A stretch of DNA of 64,000 nucleotides from Lanius collurio (taxonomy: Eukaryota; Chordata; Aves; Passeriformes; Laniidae), in assembly GCA_020086605.1 (NCBI GenBank), contig JACBWW010000002.1, forward strand, positions 31,593,287-31,657,286. The letters run 5' to 3'. A program made the translations under genes and the position numbers. Below are positions 41,001 to 51,760 of this stretch, piece after piece; the first letter of the stretch is position 1, and the number at the start of each line of letters is the position of its first letter. The notes below the pieces were generated by a model that was not told the origin of the DNA, did not search any database, and saw only the letters and a list, made by a program, of their open reading frames with translations.

Positions 41001-41392
41001 CAAGCAGGCTTTTGGAATATTTTCTTCTGTTTCCAGAGTAGAAAAATCCCATGGTTTAGCATATAAACAAGTTTAGCAAAGGAAAATCTACCACCTTTTC
41101 AATCTCACGTCCTGCTGGGCAGAAGCACCTACCTCTCATTGCTTGTCATGCATTGCTTTGCAAGTGAATTAATCCAAATTATAAGCAAATACATATAACA
41201 TGTAGTTTGGAGACATATAAAATAGGTTGTCTTCCTTTAAAGCAAGCGGGAAAGTTTGCTGTTCTCTAAAGCTGGCAAACTCAGAAAGAACATTTGAAAC
41301 CAGAAATACATTCCAATTCATGGGATCTGTAAGGATATAAATGTAAGGAAGTAGTCTGGTCTGCTTTGCTATGTATATGTACATACACAGGT

Positions 41393-41415
41393 ACACACAC
41401 ACACACACACACACA
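41393..41415. repeat. (AC)n microsatellite
   Basis: This is an uninterrupted AC run of about 11 units, preceded by GTACATACACAGGT. Confidence 0.95.
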
Positions 41416-44284
41416 GAGGTTTATTTTCATTTCATACAACCAACTGGTTCCTAGCAGACATGAAATGAAATCCACATAATCACTACTTTCAGAAATTTCC
41501 ATTATGTCATCTTTTTTTAATATTATCCAGGATGATAGGATGATAGTATGGGGATCTGGGTTGGGTTTTCAGCAAGACTAACTGTGGGTAGAATTTCACA
41601 GTGGAATCATATTCTTCTTTCAAGTCAATGGCATACATTTTTGGGAAAAAAAGCTACTTCCACTATTATAAAACATGTTCAAAAATTAACTTACAAGAGT
41701 TATATATGCATATGCAGATGTCTTTAATTATTCCCGCAGGCTTCACTTTAAATTCTCTAGCACCCTTAATTTCTCAGACTTCTCTTTTCAGAAGGGTCCT
41801 GTTGATCTCTTGTTTTTCTTACTATCTGCACCTACCTGACCTTTACCCCTAAAGCACAGCTGGTGCAGCTGCACATCAGGCTACCCCATGCTTACTTGTG
41901 AGACACTCTATGAACTTCTCAGTGTAGGCTTCTGAGATGAGTAGCCTTTGGAGCTAGCTCAGCTCCTCAATAGCGTGTGAAAATATTCATTGCAGCAAGT
42001 AAGTGGGCATCTATGTGTCATTTTAGGAGCCACTGAGGTGCAGTTGTGCACAGAAGTGAGGCAAGAAAGAATCCCTACCACCCAGCAGCACTACAGAAGA
42101 ATAATCTAATCCAGAGGTGCCAAGTCAGGTACACACAGGAGAACAGGGCCAAGGTAGACATTGGTCAGACGGTGTGGGGAGAACCCTGGGGCCTTAGTTG
42201 CACCTCAGCAACTAGGGCATGGATTCAGAATGTAACTCAGACCACAGATCTGTCTTCAGCAACTCTCAGAGGGTTAAAGGGGAAGCCATGGGATAATTCC
42301 AAAGGCCTTCTTTGTTGGCTGGGGAAATAGAGCAGTGGCTAGTGGCACCTGAAGGATGATCACAGCCCAGAAGTGGCTCCAACTCTCTCCAAGGGCTGGC
42401 CACTTGCTGACTTGACATGAGGCTCCCTGACTCACCTGTGAGTCCCTGAATCCTCTTCCCACCAAGTACTATGAGCACCAAAGGTATTTGCTTGGCACCT
42501 GTTTAATTTTGCTCAGTAATTTCAAACCAGCTTATGTGGATTGAGCCTCATTCATTAAAGCTAAATGAATTAATATTATGATTAACAGTAATAAATGCAG
42601 GTGTTAGAATTTGGAATTTATTACCTTGGCTCTTTGGCAACTATCCATTATTTCAAAACTGCATCTGTTGGCTCACTTCCTTTAATTTTATATGAGAATG
42701 TGAAAGAGTAGTATTCCTCTTTAAGAGGGAAATCAGTGATTTACTTTGAAAATTCATGGCTGAATATGCTACTAATATTGAAGATGAACTCAATGTCTAA
42801 ATTAAAAACAACCCAGATGTCATGTTCAGAGCAAAGTTGCAGCATAATAAAAAACTCCAACTGCACCACAATGGAACAAGGGAAAGGAAAATACTAACTC
42901 ACTACATGAACATCTTTAAGAGTTTTCAGTGCAATGTAAATGAAAATGTCATTAATGGTTAATACGAACTGCCATCTGGACAGTTGGATTATGTAGATTC
43001 TGGCACTGGAGGTGTCATTTGTCTCACAAAGTGTGAGAAAAACAGAGAGTTTGAAAAATGTTCCAAACAAAGTTTGACTGGATCTCTCTTGAATCTGTTA
43101 ATGTTGTTGGTGAGCAACAATCTGAGCAAAAACTTACAGCAAGTCAGGTCCTAATTTTAAAAATGCTACCTCCTCTGTCTGCAGATTTTGGATCAGGGTT
43201 TAGAGTACTCTAGTTATTTAGATCTGTATAAATGTAACAACAGAAAAAGAGGTGAAATGCCTTTTACAAGATTTTTTTTTATGCATTACAATAAGTTATA
43301 TATTTCTTTATCCCTACTTTACACCTAAAATCCTGAGGTCAAAGACAGTTTGTTGGAAAGAAAAAGCAAATGGTTAAATTTTCAGGATAATTAAAAAAAT
43401 TATTGTTTCTTAGGTTTCAATGCAGACCACAGAATACCAAATAAATGAAAAGCAAGTACTTGTTTTTTCCCCAAGGATGTTTTTTTACTGTACATTTTGT
43501 AGCAAAAAAAAAAAAAGAGAGAAAGAAAATAAAGAAAAAAATATTCTGATCACAGGGATGTCATTATCTAAAACTCCAAGTAGGAAACATGACGAATACA
43601 AGATCAAGTACACAGCCATGTCACAATATATCTCTGAACCTTTTAAAAAAAATATACATAGAGTTTTTTCATGTGTAATTTTCTCTGTGCATTGCACACT
43701 TTCTCCACGTCTTTTACAAAGTCATAGTAACAATGCGCAATTTCAGAATGGTTCCCAACATCTGTTCAAACAAATAAATAAACAAATGACAGGACAGTTG
43801 CAGTAGCCAGCAGAATGCTAGAAATTGCAGTAAAATTGTTAAGGACGATAAATTCTGCTGGATGGACCATGTGTATTTTTTACAACCACAGCAATGCTCA
43901 CTGAAAACCAATGTGAGAATCTGTTTACAAACCCTGAAGAGCTCCGGTTATGATTATCTTCCTGAGGATGAGAGGCAGGGGAGTAGGAGTGCACCAGACT
44001 GGGGAAGGGCTGTATGTAATGTGGGGGATACATTGGACACCCCCTGCTCTGAGATACCCAAATTTAACTTCTGTGGCTAATTTGAAACATAACCAATCCC
44101 CTGAAATACACAAAAACTTATTTTTCCTGATGTTACTGCTACAGTCAAGACATGACATGGGACTGTACAGACAAGGAGCTTTTGTCACAGTAGGGTGCAA
44201 GTGTGTCATTTTAGCAGAGTGAGAATGTAACCTCTGCCAGAAGCCCCTGGTATTCATAATGTGGAGAGTTCCCAGGAGCTACTT

Positions 44285-45273
44285 CTTTTTTCCCTTTCTT
44301 TATCGTTTATTAGGGTATCCTGATAACTATTTTTCCTGTCTTTGATAGCAGCATCCCTACAGATCTCAATATCTGCTGCAATATGCCTTGAGCATTGACA
44401 AGCAGAGGCTATGAAGGAGATGGAAGAAAGAGGATGATATTTTTTTTAATTTGTCCCTAGATTCAATTTTTCCTAGGACAAAAAGGGATGGTTTTAGAGG
44501 TGGGTTATACAGTACATCAGATATTTGACATTTGTACATATCCTCCTTTCCATCTGGGGGATCTGATGAGGCTGAAAACAAAACTGAAATATGCATAGAA
44601 ACATAGCTTCTGTTGTGGGAAAAAAGCAAATCAAAAGCAGCAACAAATCAAAACAAAGCAGAAATAATTACATCCCAACCAAAAGTCCATTCAACAACAA
44701 ATATTGTTTGCCCAGATGTCACAGTTAACACCATGAGTTTATGCTGAATAGTTTACTCTTCTCTGTCCCTGCGGGTGCCCTGCCTGCACTTTTGAGAAAA
44801 TCATTTGCAATGACAACCAGATATATCCTAGCACCAGTCATATCCACAGAAGTGTATTTCTGTGGTTAAAAAAAAAAAATAGAGGTGCCATTAAAAAAAA
44901 GAAAGTAAAAAGAAACCCTGTAAAATTCAATTTCTGCTGTTAAACCCCTTTTCATCCTCCTTGTTTAATCTTGTGTGAAGGTTCACCAAGAGTCTGAGCA
45001 ACTTTTGGAAAGCAATGCTAAATACAATTTGCAAATTCCTTAAAACATTCCCACATGGTTTAGCTGGGGCCAGACAGGAACGGTACCATACGTGCCTATT
45101 CACATTTCATGACCCTCTTTCTCTTTTACTATCCCTGTTACTTACTTGCTTACCTATCTTTTTGGCCAGTACAACTGAAAATGTTTCCTCCCCTCTCATT
45201 CCAATTACATGGCCCTGAGGCAAACCATGCTTTATAACGGGAGGGGAGAAGAGAAGGGGGGAGACACTGATAT
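44285..45273 (-). other. LRFN2: LRFN2 3' untranslated region (extent inferred)
   Basis: This is the sequence directly downstream of the LRFN2 stop codon on the minus strand. No long open frame continues through it. The first canonical AATAAA on the minus strand is at 44306-44311, giving a 3' UTR of about 1 kb. ATTAAA variants at 44964-44969 and 44445-44450 could give shorter forms. No strong GU-rich element is obvious after the AATAAA, and longer 3' UTRs are common in synaptic genes, so the true end may lie further left. Confidence 0.45.
44306..44311 (-). terminator. LRFN2: Candidate LRFN2 polyadenylation signal AATAAA
   Basis: This is the first exact AATAAA hexamer on the minus strand after the LRFN2 stop codon, about 965 bases downstream. 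Cleavage would fall near 44280-44295. Support is the motif and its position only. Confidence 0.35.
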
Positions 45274-46192
45274 TTACACTGTGCTTTCCATTACCCACTC
45301 TGAGCTCCCAAAAGTCCCTTTTGCTCCTGTTAGGTCATTGTCATCGTACTGCAAAAGCATGCCGTTGACTGAGAGGCTCCTCTTTGTCCAAATGTTTGTT
45401 ATCTTTTTTGGGTAGGTGCAACACTGAGATGTGGCAAAGTCTCCCATGTCAAAAGAATGGCTACGTTTAGTTTTGCCCTCCAGAGGCAACATGAGGAAGC
45501 TGCGGAATTTGGACTCCGTCTGGCCCAGTAGTGGCTCTTTGTCCGAGTGGCGAGCCACCGTGGAAGTTCTGGAGTCTGTCATTTCCTCCTTTTTCTGACA
45601 TTTCAGTTCCAGGGAGGCAAAAGCTCCCATTAGCCGGTCAATATTATGTTTTGACCGGGAAGGAGGCCTCCATTTGCTGGACAATGTGCCCTGTTCACTT
45701 TGGAGGCTGTAGTTGTCACAGTCACGGCTGTTTGCAGAGCTGGAGGAAGAGGAGATGCTGCTCCGTGCAGACTGACAGTTAAACTCCATAAGTTCATTTC
45801 TCACCACCACTTTCGGATTGACTTGGGGCAAGACTCCGTTCTGAACTGGTTGTGCTCCATTTGTCTGTGAGTAGACATTGCTGACATTAGACATCTTCCC
45901 CTGGGAATTGTTGCAGACCTTATAGCGGACCATGAGAATTACAATGAACACCAACAGAGTTGCAACAATGATGCCTCCAATGATCAGAATCATGGTCCCA
46001 CCCAGGAACTGGCTGTGCATCGACTGGCACTGAGGATAGTCTTCTTTGGTGAAGAACTGGGCACATCCCACAATATTGGTGGCAGTAAGGGTTGTGGCCG
46101 TGTCATCCCACATTGCCAGGACGCAGAGGTCATAGCCTGTTCCAGAAACAAGGTTGGTTACAACAAAGGCCTTGTTTGTAGCTGGTATCATC
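45274..46192 (-). CDS. LRFN2: LRFN2 (SALM1) terminal coding exon, partial gene
   Basis: This exon encodes the C-terminal 305 residues of a synaptic leucine-rich-repeat/fibronectin adhesion protein that organises excitatory postsynapses. In the translation, residues 1-48 are the second half of the FN3 domain ([24 protein letters not shown]). Residues about 64-89 form one transmembrane helix ([19 protein letters not shown]), and residues 90-305 are cytoplasmic. The tail has a Ser-rich run (144-152), [12 protein letters not shown] (186-197), [11 protein letters not shown] (242-252) and [15 protein letters not shown] (266-280). It ends in ESTV, a class I PDZ ligand of the type that binds PSD-95. 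LRFN3 and LRFN5 lack this ligand, and the sequence matches LRFN2 as I remember it better than LRFN1 or LRFN4. The Met at 46191 is an internal codon. The exon opens at 46192 with a G that completes a split codon after the acceptor AG (46193-46194). The stop is TAA at 45274-45276. The reading frame is intact and looks functional. Confidence 0.95.
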
Positions 46193-46240
46193 CTTAAAAG
46201 AAAAAAAAAAGAAAAAGAAAAAGAAAAAAGAATAGGTTAC
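46193..46240 (-). promoter_or_regulatory. LRFN2: LRFN2 splice acceptor with long polypyrimidine tract
   Basis: On the minus strand the acceptor AG lies at 46193-46194, directly before the exon. Upstream, 46196-46232 is an uninterrupted run of about 37 pyrimidines made of T4-T10 blocks separated by single C bases. A possible branch-point context (GTAAC) lies just beyond it, near 46236-46240. The acceptor is assigned because the LRFN2 reading frame stops resembling protein exactly here and the AG is in the expected phase. The branch point is only a guess. Confidence 0.88.
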
Positions 46241-46268
46241 TCTTGACACAAAGGTAAGAGAGAGCAGA

Positions 46269-46291
46269 TAACTGTTAACTGTTAACTGTTC
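46269..46291. repeat. Three-copy heptamer repeat near the LRFN2 acceptor
   Basis: The heptamer unit TAACTGT occurs in three consecutive copies, about 77 bases upstream of the exon on the minus strand. Confidence 0.9.
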
Positions 46292-47600
46292 TGAGCACTG
46301 GCAGAGAGGAGCCTTAAAATTCAGAGCCATAAAATTGCAACAAGCATTCAAGCTTCCCAGTTCCTGCAGGTTCAACATCCCAGCATTCAGTAACGCCCAA
46401 GCTTTGAGGTCCAGCTCTCAACTGTGTAATAAAGGAAATGAGAAAATGCAGAGCAGACTAGACAGGGGATTCTTTTCCTCCTCACTTGCATCTCTCGTAA
46501 TCTGAAATATATTCAAACCTGAACAAATAACTCAGAATAAAAACATACAAAGAGCAGTTCTTTCTGAGTATGTAAATGACCCTTGTGCTTGCTGAGTCTC
46601 AGCGTGGCAGCTGTCACATCACTTCACAGGTGCCTGAACGTTTACTGTCTAACATCATCACATTACTTACCTTGTGAAGACAAAGGTCTACGCTTAGTTT
46701 TCTCATTGACTGAGAATGCAAGGCAGGCAAACATTTCTCTCTTTTTCTCCACTCTGTCACCTACTTTCCCCATCCTCCTACTCCCCACTGTGGAAAATAT
46801 CTCCTAAAAATGAAGCTACCATCATCATCTTTGCCAGAAACTTATCCCTGCAACCACCTTCCCCTGTGTGAGTGAAAAAGAGACACTAGCATTGGCAGTA
46901 TGGGCTGTGGAATTGTGAGGAGAGGTAGGAAGATACAAGGTTGGAAATAAGAAGATTTCTTTAAAACAAAAAATTCTGCTCATGTATAATTGCATTTCCA
47001 AAAACCAAATAGCTAGGCCCAAGTTGTGCTCCAATTTGGGACATTTATGGACATCATTCTTTGCTGCCGCAAAAATTAAGCAGTCATTTGAACTCATGCA
47101 ATATTAGAGCATGACTAGCATTCAAAACTAGCAGGTGGGAATGAACACGGTCTACCCCCATATCAGACTGTTGAAAATTGCACCAGTGGAACACAGCGGA
47201 GAATCCCAGATTTGGTGCCTGGTGGGTAGCCAAGAATAACACCAAAGAGATACCCCATGCATGTTTCTCATTACTGCCACATTACAGGCTTGAGTGAGAG
47301 AAAAAAAGCCAAAATTAAAACAGCCCATTATGACTTAGATCTCTGGGTCTTTTGCACCAGAAACAAGGGAGGCCCTCAGGCGCTTAGAACACACAGTGAG
47401 CTGGTGTGACTATTTGGGATGGTAAGGCCTGGGCACAGGAGCACAGCAGACTCCTTGTGGGAGTGCCAGGCTTCCTTAGCCTCCAATCATTGCCACAGCT
47501 AGAACAATCTGCAGCTCTGCAGAGAACCTTCTGTGCAGTGGGAGGGAACAGACCTGCACAGATAAACAGCAACGTCAAGGCACTGCAAAGATGATTTTTC

Positions 47601-47700
47601 TGATCATCTTTGCATTTATGCATTCACGTCACTTACTCAACCCTTCAGTCTGGCCACAGGTGAGGATGTGGCTCCTTTTTAAAAAGCAAACAAACACAGA
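47601..47700. repeat. Diverged intronic duplication, copy A
   Basis: This block aligns with 48465-48556. Shared words include GCATTTATGC, ACTTACT, AGGTGAG, ATGTGGCTC and AGCAAACA, in the same order, with a few small indels. Identity looks like roughly 75-80% by eye. Confidence 0.8.
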
Positions 47701-48464
47701 AGAAAGAAATCTGTAAGGAAAAGAAAGATCAGTGAGAGACACTTGGAATATAAACATCATCTGGCAGGTTTACTCAATGTGTATTTAAGATTCTAGGCAC
47801 ATTTATCATCCTAATGGAGCTGTTTGACACAGATATAGATGAGCTATTCAGAATGAGCTGAGAGGTCATAAAGCAGACCTCATGAAACACTGCAGATAAT
47901 GTTGTTAAAATTGTTTCCAAAAGTTGAAATATTTGGTCTCAAGCTATTTCTAATTATTCTGCTCTCCCTGTGGCTCTGTGAAAAAAAACCCACTGCCCGC
48001 AGCAGACTGTACTCTGTTGAATTGTTCAAGGAAGAATATATGCAAAAACTAAGGATGATATATGGAATAACAGAACACTATTGATTGTCAAACATTTTAT
48101 TTTAAACTCTTGAATAGTTTCACCAATTGCTTCCAATCTCCTTCTGTAGTGCTATACTCCACTTTTCACCATCAGTACCAGCCCAAAGCTTAAAAAAATT
48201 CTGCCATGTGTTAAGTCATTCAGAAGTTATTTCACCATAAAACCTCATTACAAACAAGTTGCACTGTTAGCAGAATGAGTAGTCAGCCCTACAAATTGAG
48301 TCTTGGACTTGGGTCATAACTCTTGGAAAAACAGGACTGTAATACCCTCTGTTAGAGTGGTTCCTTTGGCTTTGCACTGATGAAACATAGAGGCAAGAGA
48401 GACCACTGTGTCTGAGCAAGCAGCAAACCCCTGGGTTTACACACTTTATAGCTTTGCACAGGTC

Positions 48465-48556
48465 TGGTCATCTCTGCATTTATGCTTGCTCGCTACTTAC
48501 TTCAGCTGGCCTCAGGTGAGATGTGGCTCTTTTCAAACAGCAAACAGACATACAAA
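48465..48556. repeat. Diverged intronic duplication, copy B
   Basis: Second copy of the block at 47601-47700, in the same orientation, about 865 bases downstream. It could be a local duplication or two fragments of one old repeat family. Confidence 0.8.
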
Positions 48557-51500
48557 AATTGAAATACAGTTGTTCAGCCTCACACACTAGTGCCCAATTT
48601 CAGTGGACACTGATAGCCCAAGACATTTACAACTTGCTTTCTTCAAACACAATTACACACAACTTCCAAGGAAATGTAACTGCCTAGAATATTTCAAGGA
48701 CTGGCAGGTAGTGAATCGTGGCAAGATAAGTAAAGCAAATCTATTTTTAAATGTACAGAAGTGAGGTCATAACTAGTCCTAAAGCATGGGCAGGTTAACT
48801 GTGTTGAAATGTACTTTAATAAAAACTTCATCTTAACCTTTAAAAGAAACTGAGTCATTTCTAAATTCAATCAATCCTGGAAGCTACAGCTGCGATAATG
48901 TTGGGACTTATAATAGGTTTCTAAAAGATCATAGTTGTAACATCAATTAAGGAAAAAGCAATCAACTCTCCATATACATCTAAAATGAAGAATTTTGGAT
49001 GTTTCTGTAAATAAACTTTAAAAGTTCTTGTAAAATTTTCAAGTTATTCTGCTAAGGAACAGCTGAGCATAGGAATAAGTAACAATTTCAGGAGTACTTG
49101 GAGTTAAGTAATTAATTTCAGACTTAGTTTTCTATCTTACAAGGAAGGTGATCTTCTTTTCTTGAACTTGCCAAATTTTAAGGGTATTTTGGCACTCCTC
49201 CACGCTTCAGTCTACCCTCCCCAAACATACTGCCAGTCAGATATGATGGATGACATCTCCTAATGCTCCCCACATCTAAAATCAATGCAGACACATTTTC
49301 ATTCTGGGATATTGATGACTCTTTCTTTGATTGTCCCCAACACAGGTAGCTGCAAAATGCCACTTCAATCTTTGCTTTGCTGCCTAAGAGGAGGTGTCTC
49401 TTCATGGCTCCTCCTGCATGCAGTGTCATTAATCATGGACCACCACTGTTGCCTAGTTCTCTCAGGTTTCTGATGTTTTACTTTTGGAGTCAGAGTTCTC
49501 ACAGTCTTTCATGCAAACAATAAGCTATGTTTTCCTAACTGTAAGAAGGTTTACATACCTGCACTGTGACAAGGGTGCCCTGATGGGCATTTCTTGAAGC
49601 CAATGTGTTTGTAGAGGAAGTGACCTTGCTCACCCAATCCTTGTCCTGGTTAAGAAATCTTTAAATTTGGAAGTTAATAAACATAGGCCCTTTTTAGCCC
49701 TTCTGAAATCTCTCATGTACGTGTGTTCTCTCTCGTGTCCTAGAGAGACACACCATGCCCCGGCTCTGGGACTCAGTTGCTCAGAACTGCAGTAAAACTA
49801 AGAGGGACCAGTAAAACTGGGTTTAGGCAAAGATCTTGCGGGGCTTTTTTCAGTCCACTTACCAGCTAAACACAGAAAGTTGGTTTCAGATAGCAAGGAT
49901 CTGGTGCATAAGAGGTCAAAAAGAGCTTCTGAAAGTTGTCAGCTTTTGAAACTCAGAAGATCCTGGTCCCTTGCTAGCCCTCAGATAGCAAACACATTTA
50001 ACTGTTGAGGTATCTTGAAGCAACAAGCTTGATATTGTCTGCCTGCTCTTCAGGGCAGGCTGATCTTGCAGAGATACTTCTTTTCACAGAAGAGGAATAG
50101 AGATCTAAATGTGATACTAGCTTTTCTTCAGGAAAAGTGAAGTGAAAGTTGACAAACTGTGGGAGGAGTTCAACTAACAAAAGACTTGCTTACAGATTAT
50201 AGATTATAAAAGATTTTAATGTATTTTAGTTTAAGGAATTCAGGAGAAGTGAGGACTGGGAAAGCAAAATACACAAATACATCAATGGGGAAAATGTACA
50301 TTTAGTCCCAGCTAGGTCAAGACAAAATTTGAAAATCTTATGGAAATTTCACTGTCCAAACACATAAGACACTGTAATTTCTGCCTTCTTTATTTGCTTT
50401 ATTCTCTTTGGAGTATGAGGAGCAGGCAAATCTCCACATTCCTGCCAAGTTTTTGTTTTCTGATTCTTAATTTGGCTTCTCAATCTTATCTGAAGGTCAA
50501 AATATCCCAAAGAAAACTATTCTTATATTAACAAGTTTCTGACCTCTCTAAAAACCCTGCCTCTATAAGGAATGAAATGAGGATTAAGGGTCTTATGAAT
50601 GACCTTCTTATTTCCAAGAAAAAGCCCCCTACTCTCATGCTTTGGTACAATAGCTTTGTTTACTGGAAGAGGAGGAGACCTATGGCCAGGATTGGGGCAT
50701 GGCATAAGTGTCTGAACTAGAACAGCAATAGACAGGTGCTCCTAGGAGAGTCAATGTGTGATGAAGAGCTGTGAAGCCAAGATGAAAGTTTGCAGGGCTT
50801 TTTCAAACAGTACATGGTCTTCAATCCATGGAGATTTGTGTCTCATTTTGTGAAAACACCAAAATGAGTCCATAAGACACTTTCTAAAAACAGCGAAGGA
50901 GAGTGCTAGAACACTTATTTGAAGTCAACCTTATTTTGTGTCATTGCTAAATGTCCTTGTTATGTCCTTGTGGACACAACCTACAGAAAGCAAGCAATTT
51001 TGTAATTATTCACTTCAGAGTGTGGTGATATTAAGGAAATTAGAAAATAAATTAGTTAGAAATGCAAGGGAAAAAGGTTTACTGCAGACTTCAGTAGTAA
51101 TCCCAGATGTAAGTGAGCACTGAAGCTTGCAGAAAGTGAACTGCATTGAGAATTTAGGATAACTGAGTTTTATTCTTCCTTTATCAGCTACATTGATATC
51201 AGGCTCCACTTTATCAGTAACTCTCAGTTCCTAAGAAATCATTTTGCTGTACTGTAACTCTCCTCATTTATAAAATGGGGATAATGCCAGCAATCATCTT
51301 TCAAAAGAGGCCTGTATTGTATTGGAGGAAATTAGCAGATATTGTGATTATACTGTAATATACAAATGGTTCTTTTCTTCTATGTAGCACTGGGGATTAG
51401 CAGGACTGAACTGCTGGTTAATACTGTGGTTATGCAAAACAGACAAATTAGACAAAACCCAGATTAGGTTAATTGGCTAGGCAATTCTGTTCCTTTTCTG

Positions 51501-51739
51501 CATCAAAGGAAGGATATGATAACATCTAGCTTTAGCCCCAAACTGCTTTAATCACATAACTTGCAGGAACCTGTCAAGGCAATTCCTTTGGAAAGGTACT
51601 TGTGATTGCCAAGACTCAATTTTATATTAACATGCTAGACTATGTTGCTTTTCTCACAGTCCTTTTTATTTTTTTTTTTTTTTTTTATTACTCAGGACTA
51701 TATACTATCTGTGCACAATTTTTGATTTATTATTTGGGT

Positions 51740-51760
51740 CTGTATACTACTTGTATACAG
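51740..51760. repeat. Perfect inverted repeat, 8-bp arms, 5-base loop
   Basis: The arms are CTGTATAC and GTATACAG around TACTT. It lies just after a poly(T) tract (about 51668-51687). Confidence 0.9.

Larger units (their letters stand above)
29123..44284. other. Gene desert 3' of LRFN2
   Basis: This 15-kb stretch has no supported gene. It contains a 20-bp palindrome and tandem repeat (35286-35331), a hairpin with 11-bp arms (38004-38028), a poly(A) run (38059-38071), a T/G-rich tract (about 38280-38400) and an (AC)n microsatellite (41393-41415). The segment 34900-35120 is complex and repeat-free and could be a conserved noncoding element. GC-richer patches at 30200-30360, 37580-37760 and 42040-42480 have no identifiable content. 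Confidence 0.65.

Noticed and set aside
43420..43806. 128-residue plus-strand frame
   Set aside because: Contains a Lys/Glu run from an A-rich tract and matches no family.
46189..46191. ATG as a start codon for a short LRFN2 form
   Set aside because: It directly follows the acceptor and lies within the FN3 domain, so it is an internal Met. No signal peptide would be present.
45274..46192. Assignment to LRFN5 or LRFN3
   Set aside because: Those paralogues lack a C-terminal PDZ ligand, whereas this exon ends in ESTV and its blocks match LRFN2.
46130..46378. 82-residue minus-strand frame crossing the LRFN2 acceptor
   Set aside because: It overlaps exon and intron in another frame, and its poly-Phe stretch is the polypyrimidine tract.
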